DNA from: Bacteriovoracaceae bacterium UBA6153
Lineage (GTDB): Bacteria; Bdellovibrionota; Bacteriovoracia; Bacteriovoracales; Bacteriovoracaceae
Length of the DNA: 64,000 nt
Assembly: GCA_002428265.1 (NCBI GenBank)
Contig: DIUR01000008.1
Location: 62,001-126,000 of the forward strand
Direction: 5' to 3'
The notes beneath the pieces are model-generated. The model worked only from the letters and a program-made list of their open reading frames with translations, had not been told where the DNA came from and did not search any database. Position 1 is the first letter of the stretch; each line of letters opens with the position of its first letter. Below are positions 16,731 to 25,036 of the stretch, one piece after another. Position numbers and translations under genes: made by a program.

Positions 16731-18458
16731 ATGAAAAAAACGCTGGTATTAGTTCTTATTGTTTTAAGTACTGTCTTTATAGGCTGTACTAAAAAAGAAA
16801 ACATTAAAGACAATAAAATCTTAAATGCTGCTCTTACTAGCGAAATTTCAACCCTCGACCCAGTGAACTCTTACGACAACGTATCTGGAATGGTTATCTA
16901 CAATATCTATGAACAATTGTATGACTATCATTACTTGAATCGTCCTTATGAACTAAAGCCGCTTCTTGCTGAGGCCATGCCGACGATTGAAAATAAAGGC
17001 AAGCGCTACGTTATCAAGATCAAAAAAAATATTCGCTACCACGATCACCCGGCCTTTAAAGGTCAACCGAGAATGGTGACTGCAGAAGATTTTATCACAC
17101 AGTTCAAACGTCTTTCTTATAATCCACTTAACTCTACTGGATGGTGGGTCGTTGACGGTGTAGTCGTAGGTGTAAACGATTTTAAGAAAACTGTAGGTGA
17201 TGATTTTCAGAAATTTAAAACGACTTCCATTTCAGGAATTCGCGCCCCAGACGAGCACACGCTCATTATCGATCTGACTCAGCCTTCACCTCAGTTTATT
17301 TATAAACTTGCTATGAGTTTCATCTCTCCAGTTCCTTTGGAAGTTATTGAGCATGAAAAAAATGATCTAAGCCATATTCCCATCGGTACAGGGCCATTTT
17401 ATCTTTCTAAGTTTGATCAAAAAGAAATCAACCTGACTAAGTTTCCTTATTTCCATGAGAGCTTCTACCCTTCCGAAGGAGATCGTTATGCTAATAGCAG
17501 AGGACTTCTTAAAGATAGCGGTGAAAAAATTCCTTTCATAGAAGGTGTGCATTTTACTTTCGTTCACGACAATGCTTCTCAATGGAAACTTTTCAATGAC
17601 AACAAACTTGATTTCATTGTTCTTCCGCAAGAATTTTATTCTCAGGTTTTTGATGATGTTGGGAATTTGAAAGAAGATATTAAAGCTAAAAATATTCGTC
17701 TTCAAACAATGCCGACTCTTACTTACTGGTGGCTAGCTTTCAACATGAAAGATCCGTTGTTTGGTAAAAATATCAATCTAAGAAAGGCCATTGCTCACGC
17801 TGTTGATATGGATAAATACATCCATCTTTTTACTAACAATACAGGACAAAGAGCTAACTCAATTCTTCCTCCTGGAATTTTAGGATACAATCCATCAGGC
17901 AAACTTCCTTATGAATATAATCTTGATAAGGCCCGCGACTTTTTAGCCAAAGCAGGATACCCGGGTGGAAAAAATCTTCCTGAGCTAACTTATGATACAC
18001 GTGCAGAATCAAAAATTAGTTACGACCAGGCAGAGTATTTTAAAACTCAGCTGGCACAAATTGGAATTAAGCTTAAAATTGTAAGAAACAACTTTAAGCA
18101 ATATCTTGAAAAGTCTCGCGTGGGAAATCTTCAATTTTTCCAGGATGGATGGACTCTTGATTATCCTGATGCTGAAAATATCTTTCAACTTCTGATTTCA
18201 AGTAACCCTCCACCAGGACCGAACTCATCTTTCTATAATCGTCCAGAAATCGATGCGATGTACGAAAAGCTCAATAAGTTGCCCGATGGAGACGAGAAAA
18301 AAGACCTGGTTCTAAAGATGGAAAAGATGGTTAACGATGATCTTCCATGGATTATGCAGTACTATTCTCGTAACTTTATTCTTTATCACGACTACGTTAA
18401 GAACTACCGTCCTTCAGACTTAATCTGGAATTATCCTAAGTACATACGGGTAAAGTAA
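16731..18458 (+). CDS. Peptide-binding lipoprotein of an ABC importer (OppA/DppA type)
   Basis: 575 residues, SBP family 5. Residues 1-18 form a lipoprotein signal with lipobox VFIGC (Cys19 lipidated), so the protein is membrane-tethered in the periplasm. Family signatures are TSEISTLDPVNSYD near the mature N-terminus, LAEAMPTIENKGKRYVIKIKK with IRYHDHPAF, and the hinge region LRKAIAHAVDMDKY. Such proteins deliver oligopeptides to a permease. No permease or ATPase gene is adjacent, so the partner is elsewhere. It follows alaS by 4 nt. The stop codon lies in the loop of a hairpin. Confidence 0.9.
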   Translation: MKKTLVLVLIVLSTVFIGCTKKENIKDNKILNAALTSEISTLDPVNSYDNVSGMVIYNIYEQLYDYHYLNRPYELKPLLAEAMPTIENKGKRYVIKIKKNIRYHDHPAFKGQPRMVTAEDFITQFKRLSYNPLNSTGWWVVDGVVVGVNDFKKTVGDDFQKFKTTSISGIRAPDEHTLIIDLTQPSPQFIYKLAMSFISPVPLEVIEHEKNDLSHIPIGTGPFYLSKFDQKEINLTKFPYFHESFYPSEGDRYANSRGLLKDSGEKIPFIEGVHFTFVHDNASQWKLFNDNKLDFIVLPQEFYSQVFDDVGNLKEDIKAKNIRLQTMPTLTYWWLAFNMKDPLFGKNINLRKAIAHAVDMDKYIHLFTNNTGQRANSILPPGILGYNPSGKLPYEYNLDKARDFLAKAGYPGGKNLPELTYDTRAESKISYDQAEYFKTQLAQIGIKLKIVRNNFKQYLEKSRVGNLQFFQDGWTLDYPDAENIFQLLISSNPPPGPNSSFYNRPEIDAMYEKLNKLPDGDEKKDLVLKMEKMVNDDLPWIMQYYSRNFILYHDYVKNYRPSDLIWNYPKYIRVK

Positions 18459-18468
18459 GCTTTACCCG
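18447..18468 (+). terminator. Hairpin with stop codon in the loop
   Basis: CGGGTAAAG-TAAG-CTTTACCCG, a 9-bp stem whose 4-nt loop contains the TAA stop of the lipoprotein gene. No U-run follows, so it may be an RNA 3'-end stabiliser or a weak terminator rather than a classical one. Confidence 0.5.
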
Positions 18469-18511
18469 AGCTAAATAGTTATCCGGCAAGAATTACCTCT
18501 CCTGCCTCTCA

Positions 18512-18595
18512 AAACTCGCTCACCTTATCCGGGAACAGATTCCCTCCGATAGGAAATCAAGATTCAAAGACTGCACTTTGAATAAGAGCGAGTTT
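18512..18595 (+). ncRNA. Structured 5' leader, three-way junction
   Basis: Closing helix P1: AAACTCGCTC (18512-18521) with GAGCGAGTTT (18586-18595), 10 bp. P2: CCtTATC (18523-18529, bulged t) with GATAGG (18548-18553), continued by GGGAA (18531-18535) and TTCCC (18540-18544) around a CAGA loop. P3: ATTCAAAG (18562-18569) with CTTTGAAT (18576-18583), 6-nt loop. The fold ends 4 nt before the ATG at 18600, and the only ribosome-site-like bases (GAGCGAG) are locked in P1. It looks like a cis-regulatory RNA, riboswitch-like; it matches no class I know. Confidence 0.6.
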
Positions 18596-18599
18596 AAAC

Positions 18600-19004
18600 A
18601 TGAAAAAATATTTTGAATTACCAGTTCTCTTTATGATTGCTTTGGCATTCACGGCTTCTATGGCAATCGCCAAAGACTATGTTATCTACAGTATCGCCCA
18701 AGACATCCCAATGGGTAACAAAGATGAAATTATCAGAAAGAACTTCTACGTCGACATGGGCATGAGTCAAGGCGTGAAAAAAGGAAGTATTCTTGATGTT
18801 TACAGAGTTGTTTCTGTACTTGATCCATATGAAAGTAAAAAGCGCTTCAATCACCGTATTAAAATTGGTGAAGTAAAAGTTCTTCATGCTGAAGACACAT
18901 CGGCCATTGGTGTTTTGAATAAATTAGAAGAAGGTGAAGATACGCCTGTCTTCGAAGTTGGTAAAATGATGATTGGTGATATTGTGACGGTTAAAGTTAA
19001 GTAA
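18600..19004 (+). CDS. Small exported protein, possible FlgT-C-like fold
   Basis: 134 residues with a signal peptide ending SMAIA (about residue 24). The mature domain has the pattern D-x-G-x-x-x-G-V-K-K-G-S-I-L-D-V-Y-R, then a strand with KIGEVKVLHAEDTSAIGVL and a closing MIGDIVTVKVK. This resembles the small beta-barrel domains at the C-terminus of FlgT-like proteins, in which a ligand-shielding 'G-xx-xGD-V' strand ends the fold; the similarity is by eye only. Periplasmic location is likely. Translation appears to be governed by the folded leader that ends 4 nt upstream. It is convergent with the gene ending at 19005, with no gap. Confidence 0.65.
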   Translation: MKKYFELPVLFMIALAFTASMAIAKDYVIYSIAQDIPMGNKDEIIRKNFYVDMGMSQGVKKGSILDVYRVVSVLDPYESKKRFNHRIKIGEVKVLHAEDTSAIGVLNKLEEGEDTPVFEVGKMMIGDIVTVKVK

Positions 19005-19238
19005 TTACAATTTAGCAATTATCTCTGCTCTTCTTTCTTTAAGTAAATCAGTCATGCGATTAATAGCGTCTAGGGATTTCTCAAGGCGCTCTATTTCTTT
19101 TGCATCTACAGCAGAATTAGATTTTAGCGAACGCAAAACAAAGGTCGCCATTCCATGTGCTACAACAATGTGATTAGACAGGTCATGAATAAACTTACGT
19201 TCACCTGCTGATACTTCATTCAATGCTTCATCGCTCAT
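19005..19238 (-). CDS. Stand-alone histidine-kinase dimerisation (DHp)-like protein
   Basis: 77 residues, two long helices. The first holds FIHDLSNHIVVAHGM (residues 16-30), which matches the H-box pattern of sensor kinases (H18, D19, N22). The second is an amphipathic helix (EIERLEKSLDAINRMTDLLKERR, in two parts). No ATPase (CA) domain, receiver or membrane segment exists in this frame, and the product is complete with AAGGA 8 nt before its ATG. It could be a phosphotransferase like Spo0B/ChpT or a dimeric inhibitor. Phosphorylation of H18 is inferred. Confidence 0.65.
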   Translation of the reverse strand: MSDEALNEVSAGERKFIHDLSNHIVVAHGMATFVLRSLKSNSAVDAKEIERLEKSLDAINRMTDLLKERRAEIIAKL

Positions 19239-19271
19239 AATTATTTCCTTATAATTATTTTACCATAAATT

Positions 19272-19520
19272 TTATTCAATCTTTTTATATTTGATTAAGA
19301 ATACCTCAAGATTTGGTCCGAGTACCCCCTTAAATCCTACCCATAACAGATAATCTTCACCCTTAATAATATCAGTATTCTCATTGGCAAAAACGTGTAT
19401 TTGCTTAATCTTATTTCCGTTATAAAATCCTTTGAAGTGAAATCGGTAATAAGATTTTTTAGTTTTTGGACTAAGCCTTTTAGTCTGACATCTACTAAGA
19501 ATTAAAATCATTTCTTGCAT
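19272..19520 (-). CDS. Small protein of unknown function
   Basis: 82 residues from the ATG at 19520, chosen because GGAG lies 6 nt upstream; an earlier ATG at 19544 has no ribosome site. Beta-strand-rich composition, with RFHFKGFYNGNKIKQIHVFA followed by KGEDYLLWVGFKGVLG and a final strand VFLIKYKKI, which could be an OB-like barrel. No signal peptide or membrane segment. It is upstream of, and possibly co-transcribed with, the DHp-like gene, separated by 33 nt. Family not recognised. Confidence 0.5.
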   Translation of the reverse strand: MQEMILILSRCQTKRLSPKTKKSYYRFHFKGFYNGNKIKQIHVFANENTDIIKGEDYLLWVGFKGVLGPNLEVFLIKYKKIE

Positions 19521-19623
19521 AAAATACTCCGGTATCAAATACATTGATTTTGCGAAACTAACCGTAAGTATTTTTGAATAAGATGCCGAAATTAAATTAA
19601 GTTTAAAATTTTAAGGTCAAATA

Positions 19624-21456
19624 ATGATGAAAGAATCAACTATTTCGAAACTGTTTTTAAAGAAAACCGCAAAAACACCTCACAGAAAAGCGATTGGCTG
19701 GGTTGATGGAAGTGATCTGCATTTTTATAACAATGACGAATATCTTCAAAAGGTAAGAACAATATTTTACGGTCTCTCAAAGCTTGGTATCCAAACTCAA
19801 GACAGAGTCGCTATCCTTGCTCAAACTTCTAAGGAATGGCATTTCTTCGATATCGCTGCCTTATGCGCCCGTGCTGTAGTGACACCCGTTTATCCTACTT
19901 ATATGGCCCAGGAAGTTGAATATATTTTAAATCATAGTGAGACTAAAATTCTCATCTTAGAAAACGAAGCTCAATTTCATAAGCTGCTTGAAATTCAAAG
20001 TAACCTACCTCACTTAAAATACGTCGTTGCCTTAAAAGATATTTCTGAAGAATCTGTCGGTAAGCTCTCAGACAAAATTATATTTCAGGCTTATCAACAA
20101 TTTATCGACAATGGTGTGCTGGAAGCTCAAAACTCTCCTAAACTTTTTGAAGCATCAATTGAATCGAGTGAATCATCAGACCTCGCTTCAATTATTTACA
20201 CTTCTGGTACGACTGGAGATCCTAAGGGAGCTGTCATTTCACAGAGAGCTTTTGTGGTCATGCTTAATAATGTTTACTCAACACTAAAAACCAATATTCT
20301 TCCCACAGATCGAACTTTAACATTTCTTCCACTCTCTCACGTTTTTGGAAGATGTGATTCAATGCTGAGTTTGGTATTTGATTTTGAATGTGTCTTTGCA
20401 GAATCTCTTGATAAAGTCGTCGACAACCTTCAGGTGGCAAAGCCAACCATCCTACTTGCCGTTCCAAGAATTTTTGAAAAAGTTTATTCAAAAGTTTTAG
20501 AAAATATTCAAAAAGAAAATGAATTAAAGAAAAAAGTCTTTGATTGGGCCATTGGGGCATCAAGCGCTTACTATAAAAAAATCAACGATGATAAATCTCC
20601 TAGTGCTCTAGAAATTCTTCAAAAGAATCTTGCTTATAAACTAGTGTTTGAAAAAATCTATAAACGCTTTGGTGGACGAATCCGTTTTCTTGTCTCCGGT
20701 GGTGCTCCACTATCTCCAGAGATCGTGCGCTTTTTACAAAACGCGAATCTTACTATTCTCGAAGGATATGGACTTACCGAAACAGTCGCACCATGTATTC
20801 TCAATCCTCCAGTCAGACAAATTCCAGGGGCCATTGGCCTTCCCCTTGGAGATGTTCAGGTAAAATTTGCTGACGATGGAGAGATTCTACTGAAAACAGA
20901 AGCACTCTTTTCTTCTTACTATAAAAATGAAGAAGCTACGAAAGAAGCCTTTAAAGATGGCTGGTTTCTAACAGGTGACATCGGCGAATTAACCACAGAT
21001 GGATACGTTAAAATTACAGATAGAAAAAAAGATATCATCATCACGAGTGGTGGAAAAAATGTGGCCCCTCAGAATATTGAAAACATCATGAAGCTGGAAA
21101 AGCACATTTCAAATGCCATGATTGTCGGTGACCAAAGAAAATTTCTAGTGGCCATCATCAGTATTGACCGCGAAGCTTTTTTTGATGAGCTGGACTCTCT
21201 TGGCATTCAAGGACGTCCTTCTTATGAAGAACTTTCTCAGGATCCTAAGATTTTCGAAATCATCGACCGCGAGGTTCAGAACGTGAACTCTCAATTAGCG
21301 AGCTATGAGTCAATTAAAGGCTTTTTTATTGCGCCGAGTGATTTTACTGTTGAAAATGGACAGATCACCCCTTCATTAAAGCTTAAAAAGAAGGTTATCC
21401 TAAAAACTTATCAGAAAGAAGTAGATGCGCTGTATAAAAAACTCGAGAGTAGATAG
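19624..21456 (+). CDS. Long-chain acyl-CoA synthetase
   Basis: 610 residues, ANL superfamily, FadD15/ACSL type; activates fatty acids to acyl-AMP and then acyl-CoA. Core motif A3 is IIYTSGTTGDPKGAV (about 189-203), followed by FLPLSHVFGR, the acyl-AMP motif GYGLTETVAP, GDIGELTTDGYVKITDRKKD (linker and hinge with Arg/Lys) and TSGGKNVAPQNIE at the C-terminal domain. No membrane segment. AAGG lies 8 nt before the first of two ATGs. Stands alone; it is followed by the rpoZ promoter. Confidence 0.93.
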   Translation: MMKESTISKLFLKKTAKTPHRKAIGWVDGSDLHFYNNDEYLQKVRTIFYGLSKLGIQTQDRVAILAQTSKEWHFFDIAALCARAVVTPVYPTYMAQEVEYILNHSETKILILENEAQFHKLLEIQSNLPHLKYVVALKDISEESVGKLSDKIIFQAYQQFIDNGVLEAQNSPKLFEASIESSESSDLASIIYTSGTTGDPKGAVISQRAFVVMLNNVYSTLKTNILPTDRTLTFLPLSHVFGRCDSMLSLVFDFECVFAESLDKVVDNLQVAKPTILLAVPRIFEKVYSKVLENIQKENELKKKVFDWAIGASSAYYKKINDDKSPSALEILQKNLAYKLVFEKIYKRFGGRIRFLVSGGAPLSPEIVRFLQNANLTILEGYGLTETVAPCILNPPVRQIPGAIGLPLGDVQVKFADDGEILLKTEALFSSYYKNEEATKEAFKDGWFLTGDIGELTTDGYVKITDRKKDIIITSGGKNVAPQNIENIMKLEKHISNAMIVGDQRKFLVAIISIDREAFFDELDSLGIQGRPSYEELSQDPKIFEIIDREVQNVNSQLASYESIKGFFIAPSDFTVENGQITPSLKLKKKVILKTYQKEVDALYKKLESR

Positions 21457-21472
21457 GTTTAATTGTCTCAAA

Positions 21473-21501
21473 TTGACAATTTTGCCAATGAGTACTATAA
21501 C
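21473..21501 (+). promoter_or_regulatory. rpoZ promoter
   Basis: TTGACA (perfect -35), 17-nt spacer, TATAAC. A short inverted repeat, ATTGTC (21462-21467) with GACAAT (21475-21480), overlaps the -35; it may be the end of the acyl-CoA synthetase transcript or an operator. Confidence 0.7.
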
Positions 21502-21550
21502 CTAAAGTTCGTAAATCTATTTTAGGCCCACAGGCTTTAGGAGCATATCC

Positions 21551-21763
21551 ATGGCAAGAATTACAATCGAAGACTGCTTAGAAAAAGTAGAAAACAGATA
21601 TGAACTAGTTCACTTAGCAACTAAGAGAGTAAAGCAACTAAGAGAAGGTGCTGAGCCTCTAGTAAAGTCTAAGAACAAAGAAGTTGTTACAGCTCTAAGA
21701 GAAATTGCTGCTGGAAAAATTAAGCACGCTCCAATCTCTGAATACGACTCAGACGAATTCTAA
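21551..21763 (+). CDS. rpoZ: RNA polymerase omega subunit
   Basis: 70 residues. Omega stabilises the beta-prime subunit and helps core assembly. The N-terminus MARITIEDCLEKVENRYELV and the following LATKRVKQLREG helix are the conserved omega block; the C-terminal tail is acidic (SEYDSDEF). AGGAG lies 8 nt before the ATG. It has a good promoter and an intrinsic terminator, so it is a monocistronic unit, unlike the gmk-rpoZ-spoT arrangement of many proteobacteria. Confidence 0.95.
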   Translation: MARITIEDCLEKVENRYELVHLATKRVKQLREGAEPLVKSKNKEVVTALREIAAGKIKHAPISEYDSDEF

Positions 21764-21796
21764 AAATCATCTTAAAACATTATTTTTATAAGAAGA

Positions 21797-21822
21797 CCGC
21801 CTATTTTAGGCGGTTTTTTTTT
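21797..21822 (+). terminator. Intrinsic terminator of rpoZ
   Basis: CCGCCTA-TTT-TAGGCGG, 7-bp GC-rich stem, followed directly by nine T residues. Confidence 0.92.
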
Positions 21823-21941
21823 GCCTAAAATCTTAAGGTTATTTTTATTCAGCTAGCTACTTTACTGATCCGATAAGGCTTATGTGAACGATCTTTTGTG
21901 ATGATGATTGGGGAATTATCATCATGGAAAAACGGGCATAA

Positions 21942-21967
21942 AAAAGGCCGGTGGAGACCGGCCTTTT
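21942..21967 (-). terminator. Terminator of lon
   Basis: AAAAGGCCGGT-GGAG-ACCGGCCTTTT, an 11-bp stem. On the minus strand it follows the lon stop by 24 nt and runs into a T-tract, so it ends lon; by symmetry it can also stop plus-strand reading. Between this and the rpoZ terminator (21823-21941) I see only a weak ATGATGAT/ATCATCAT inverted repeat near 21900. Confidence 0.88.
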
Positions 21968-21990
21968 CAATTTCTAATTATCTACTTCGA

Positions 21991-24489
21991 TTATTTTAAA
22001 GCAATTTTCAGAACTTCATCAAAATGCGAAACCGGATAAAACTTCATACCCTTTCTGTGAAGAAGAGGTACCTCTTTTAGGTCTTTCTCATTTTGCTTTG
22101 GAAGAATGATTGTTCTAATCCCAGCACGTTTTGCTGCCAGAACTTTTTCCTTAATCCCACCAACTGGAAGAACTTTACCTGTAAGGCTTAACTCTCCCGT
22201 CATTGCGATATCAGCATTAACAGCTTTATTTGTAGCAAGTGAGTAAAGAGCAAGCGCCATCGTGATCCCTGCACTTGGTCCATCCTTAGGAGTTGCTCCT
22301 GCTGGAAGGTGAAGATGCACTTCGTGAGAAGCTAAGTAATCTTCTGCCTCGTGCTCAACTTTTGCCGGCACAGCTGATTTCTTAACTGGATTTTTCTTTT
22401 TTGTAGCAGCGGTATCAACGTCAATTTGATTCTGAAGAATTTTCTTAACGTAAGAGTAAGCAAGGCTAGCTGACTCATTCATTACACCACCAAGCTGACC
22501 TGTAAGCTTGAAGCCTTTTCCTTTAAGAGGAAGAGTTTCAATGAAAAGAATTTCCCCACCGTACGCTGTCCAAGCAAGACCTGTAACAACACCTGGCTTA
22601 CTTTTCTTCTCAGCAATATCTGAATGGAATCTTGGAGTCCCAAGCATTGATTCAAGATTAAGTGTTGTTGGAACAAACTTTTTCGACTTAGCTTTTCCAC
22701 GTGACACTTTTTCAAGCGCTGCACGTCTACAAAGTTTAGCGATATGTTGCTCAAGTACACGCACACCTGGCTCACGAGCGTAGTCTGCAATAATTTTCTT
22801 AATAACATTTAAGCTTAAAGAGAAATCAGTCTTAGATAATCCGTGTTTTTTCAACTGACGAGGAATAATCCACTTAGTTGTAATTGCCACTTTTTCTTCA
22901 AGCGTGTAACCAGACAACTCAATAACTTCCATACGATCTAGAAGTGCTTCTGGAATATCATTGATGTAGTTAGCTGTTGCAATGAAGAGAACTTTTGATA
23001 AATCAAAAGGGATATCTAAATAGTTATCGATGAAAGTTGCATTTTGTTCCGGATCAAGTACTTCAAGAAGTGCTGAGGCCGGGTCACCCTGGAAGCTTTT
23101 TCCAATTTTATCGATCTCATCAAGCATGATAACCGGATTGTTAACTTCAACACGCTTAAGCGCTTGAATAATTTTTCCTGGCATTGCTCCAACGTATGTT
23201 CTTCTGTGTCCTTTAATCTCTGCTTCATCTCTCATACCACCAAGAGAGAACCTATAGAAAGTTCTTCCCAGAGCTGCTGCGATTGATTTACCAAGAGAGG
23301 TCTTACCTACTCCGGGAGGACCAGCTAAGCACAATATTGTACCATCGTATCCAGGCTTCAGTTTTCTTACAGCAAGGAACTCAAGAATACGCTCTTTTGG
23401 TTTTTCTAATCCGTAGTGATCTTTTTCAAGAATTTTTCTTGAAGCAGCAATATCCAGATCGTCAGTCGTCTGTTTTTTCCATGGCAGATCGATTAACCAA
23501 GTTAGATATGTTCTTGCTACGTTGTATTCTGGTGATGAATCAGGAATTAGCTCTAAGCGCTCTAATTCTTCCTTAGCTGTTTTTAAAACATCTTCAGGCA
23601 TTCCCACTTTTTCAATTTCTTCTTTGATACGTTTGATGTCGCGTGATTTTTCATCCTCTTCCATTCCTAACTCAGAACGAATGACTTTCAATTGCTCGCG
23701 AAGAAAATACTCTCTTTGGTACTTATTAACTTTGTCGTTAACTTCATCAGAAATTTTCTTTTGAATGTCAGCAACGTCTTTTTCTCTTTTTAGATAAACA
23801 AGAAGTTTTGCGAATCTTTTCTTAACAACTAGAGTTTCAAGAAAATCCTGTGCTTCTGGAATATCAAGAGAGATTGCAAACGCTACAAGGTCGGCCAGAG
23901 ATCCTGGTGACGGCGAGTTTAACATCGCAAGCTTCATTTCTTCATTGAAGTATGGGTTGATTTCAGAAAGCTTCTTAACCTGATTAATAACTGATCTTGT
24001 GTAAGCATCTAGCTCTTCATCAGTTTCTAAAATATCATCGAAGACTTCAATCTTAGTTCTAAGAATTGGAGACTCTGAAAGAATTTCAGAAGCTCTATAT
24101 CTCTTCATACCGTGAACAAGAACGTTCACTGATCCATCAGGAAGTTTTAGCTTCTTAACAACCTTACAAAGAACACCAACTTTATAAATATCACCTGACT
24201 TGATTTCCTTTTTATCGAAATCAATATCTTCTTCAGGAATAATACTTCCTTCTTCGTCTTTTAAATCATTCTTAACTAAGTTAAGAGCAACATAACCAGT
24301 CTTCAGAAGTGATTCATCAAGTTCTGGTGTGAACTTTTCTTCGCTAAGAATAATAGGTGCGATCATTCCAGGGAAGATCGGGCTGTTCATAATAGGAATA
24401 ATAACCACAATCTCAGGAAGCTTTGGAAGATCATCCTTTCCGTTTGATGGTTTTAACTTAACTTGAAAATCGCTTTCTAAATCTGACAT
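21991..24489 (-). CDS. lon: ATP-dependent protease Lon
   Basis: 832 residues, LonA type. The N-terminal substrate-binding domain (PIMNSPIFPGMIAPI) is followed by a coiled-coil linker, the AAA+ module with Walker A GPPGVGKTS (near 390) and Walker B VIMLDEIDKIG, and the C-terminal protease with the Ser-Lys dyad in KDGPSAGITMA and GGIKEKVLAAKRAG. It degrades misfolded and regulatory proteins. GGAG lies 6 nt before the ATG. A Lys-rich insert (DTAATKKKNPVKKSAVPAK) sits in the linker before the protease domain. The AMIN gene lies 16 nt upstream, so lon is probably second in a two-gene unit. Confidence 0.97.
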   Translation of the reverse strand: MSDLESDFQVKLKPSNGKDDLPKLPEIVVIIPIMNSPIFPGMIAPIILSEEKFTPELDESLLKTGYVALNLVKNDLKDEEGSIIPEEDIDFDKKEIKSGDIYKVGVLCKVVKKLKLPDGSVNVLVHGMKRYRASEILSESPILRTKIEVFDDILETDEELDAYTRSVINQVKKLSEINPYFNEEMKLAMLNSPSPGSLADLVAFAISLDIPEAQDFLETLVVKKRFAKLLVYLKREKDVADIQKKISDEVNDKVNKYQREYFLREQLKVIRSELGMEEDEKSRDIKRIKEEIEKVGMPEDVLKTAKEELERLELIPDSSPEYNVARTYLTWLIDLPWKKQTTDDLDIAASRKILEKDHYGLEKPKERILEFLAVRKLKPGYDGTILCLAGPPGVGKTSLGKSIAAALGRTFYRFSLGGMRDEAEIKGHRRTYVGAMPGKIIQALKRVEVNNPVIMLDEIDKIGKSFQGDPASALLEVLDPEQNATFIDNYLDIPFDLSKVLFIATANYINDIPEALLDRMEVIELSGYTLEEKVAITTKWIIPRQLKKHGLSKTDFSLSLNVIKKIIADYAREPGVRVLEQHIAKLCRRAALEKVSRGKAKSKKFVPTTLNLESMLGTPRFHSDIAEKKSKPGVVTGLAWTAYGGEILFIETLPLKGKGFKLTGQLGGVMNESASLAYSYVKKILQNQIDVDTAATKKKNPVKKSAVPAKVEHEAEDYLASHEVHLHLPAGATPKDGPSAGITMALALYSLATNKAVNADIAMTGELSLTGKVLPVGGIKEKVLAAKRAGIRTIILPKQNEKDLKEVPLLHRKGMKFYPVSHFDEVLKIALK

Positions 24490-24505
24490 ATTTAACTCCA
24501 GGAAA

Positions 24506-24982
24506 TTATTTTTTTAAATCGATTACTAGGCGTCCAGGGTTTTCCAGGAAAAAAATATCGGCGGTTACTTTACCGTTTAGCTTCATATCAATTGAGAGAT
24601 GGTTAGATTCGATGGGAAAGAAATTAATTTTCTCAATGTAGCGTGTGCTTGCCACTGTCTTAAGATCTTTAGCAATAGTGGTTTCAAAAATATCCAGATA
24701 AAGTTTTCTGTCGTCACTCGAGATATGTCCGTAAACTTTTGGAATTTGATTTGTAGAAAAATCGATAACAATTCTCTCAAAACCTTGTTTTGGATTATAT
24801 GACTGACGAACAGATTTCAAAGTTGATTGAAGCTTAACTCCACCATTATGAAAAATTCCTTTCTCAACATAGATTGAAGTTTTGTTGCTACTTAATTTTC
24901 TGATTCTTTCCTTGAACAGATCCTGCGCAAAGATTGATGATGTTAAGCAAAAAATGGACATACATAAGACGATAATTTTCAT
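24506..24982 (-). CDS. Exported AMIN-domain protein
   Basis: 158 residues with a signal peptide ending SSIFA (residues 1-19). The mature protein matches the AMIN fold: a beta strand with GFERIVIDFS near residues 68-77, then KLYLDIFETTI, and a closing NPGRLVIDLKK. AMIN domains bind peptidoglycan or localise proteins in the envelope (AmiC, PilQ). Here it is a stand-alone domain with a short N-terminal extension. GAGG lies 5 nt before the ATG. It is directly upstream of lon, an unusual pairing with no obvious functional link. Confidence 0.75.
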   Translation of the reverse strand: MKIIVLCMSIFCLTSSIFAQDLFKERIRKLSSNKTSIYVEKGIFHNGGVKLQSTLKSVRQSYNPKQGFERIVIDFSTNQIPKVYGHISSDDRKLYLDIFETTIAKDLKTVASTRYIEKINFFPIESNHLSIDMKLNGKVTADIFFLENPGRLVIDLKK

Positions 24983-25036
24983 AGAAGCCTCGGCTAATTA
25001 CACTCCTAAAAGTATAAAACAGCTTGAGCTAACTTG

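Noticed and set aside
21823..21941. Small gene or RNA between rpoZ and lon terminators
   Set aside because: No open frame of size with a ribosome site and only a weak AT-rich inverted repeat.
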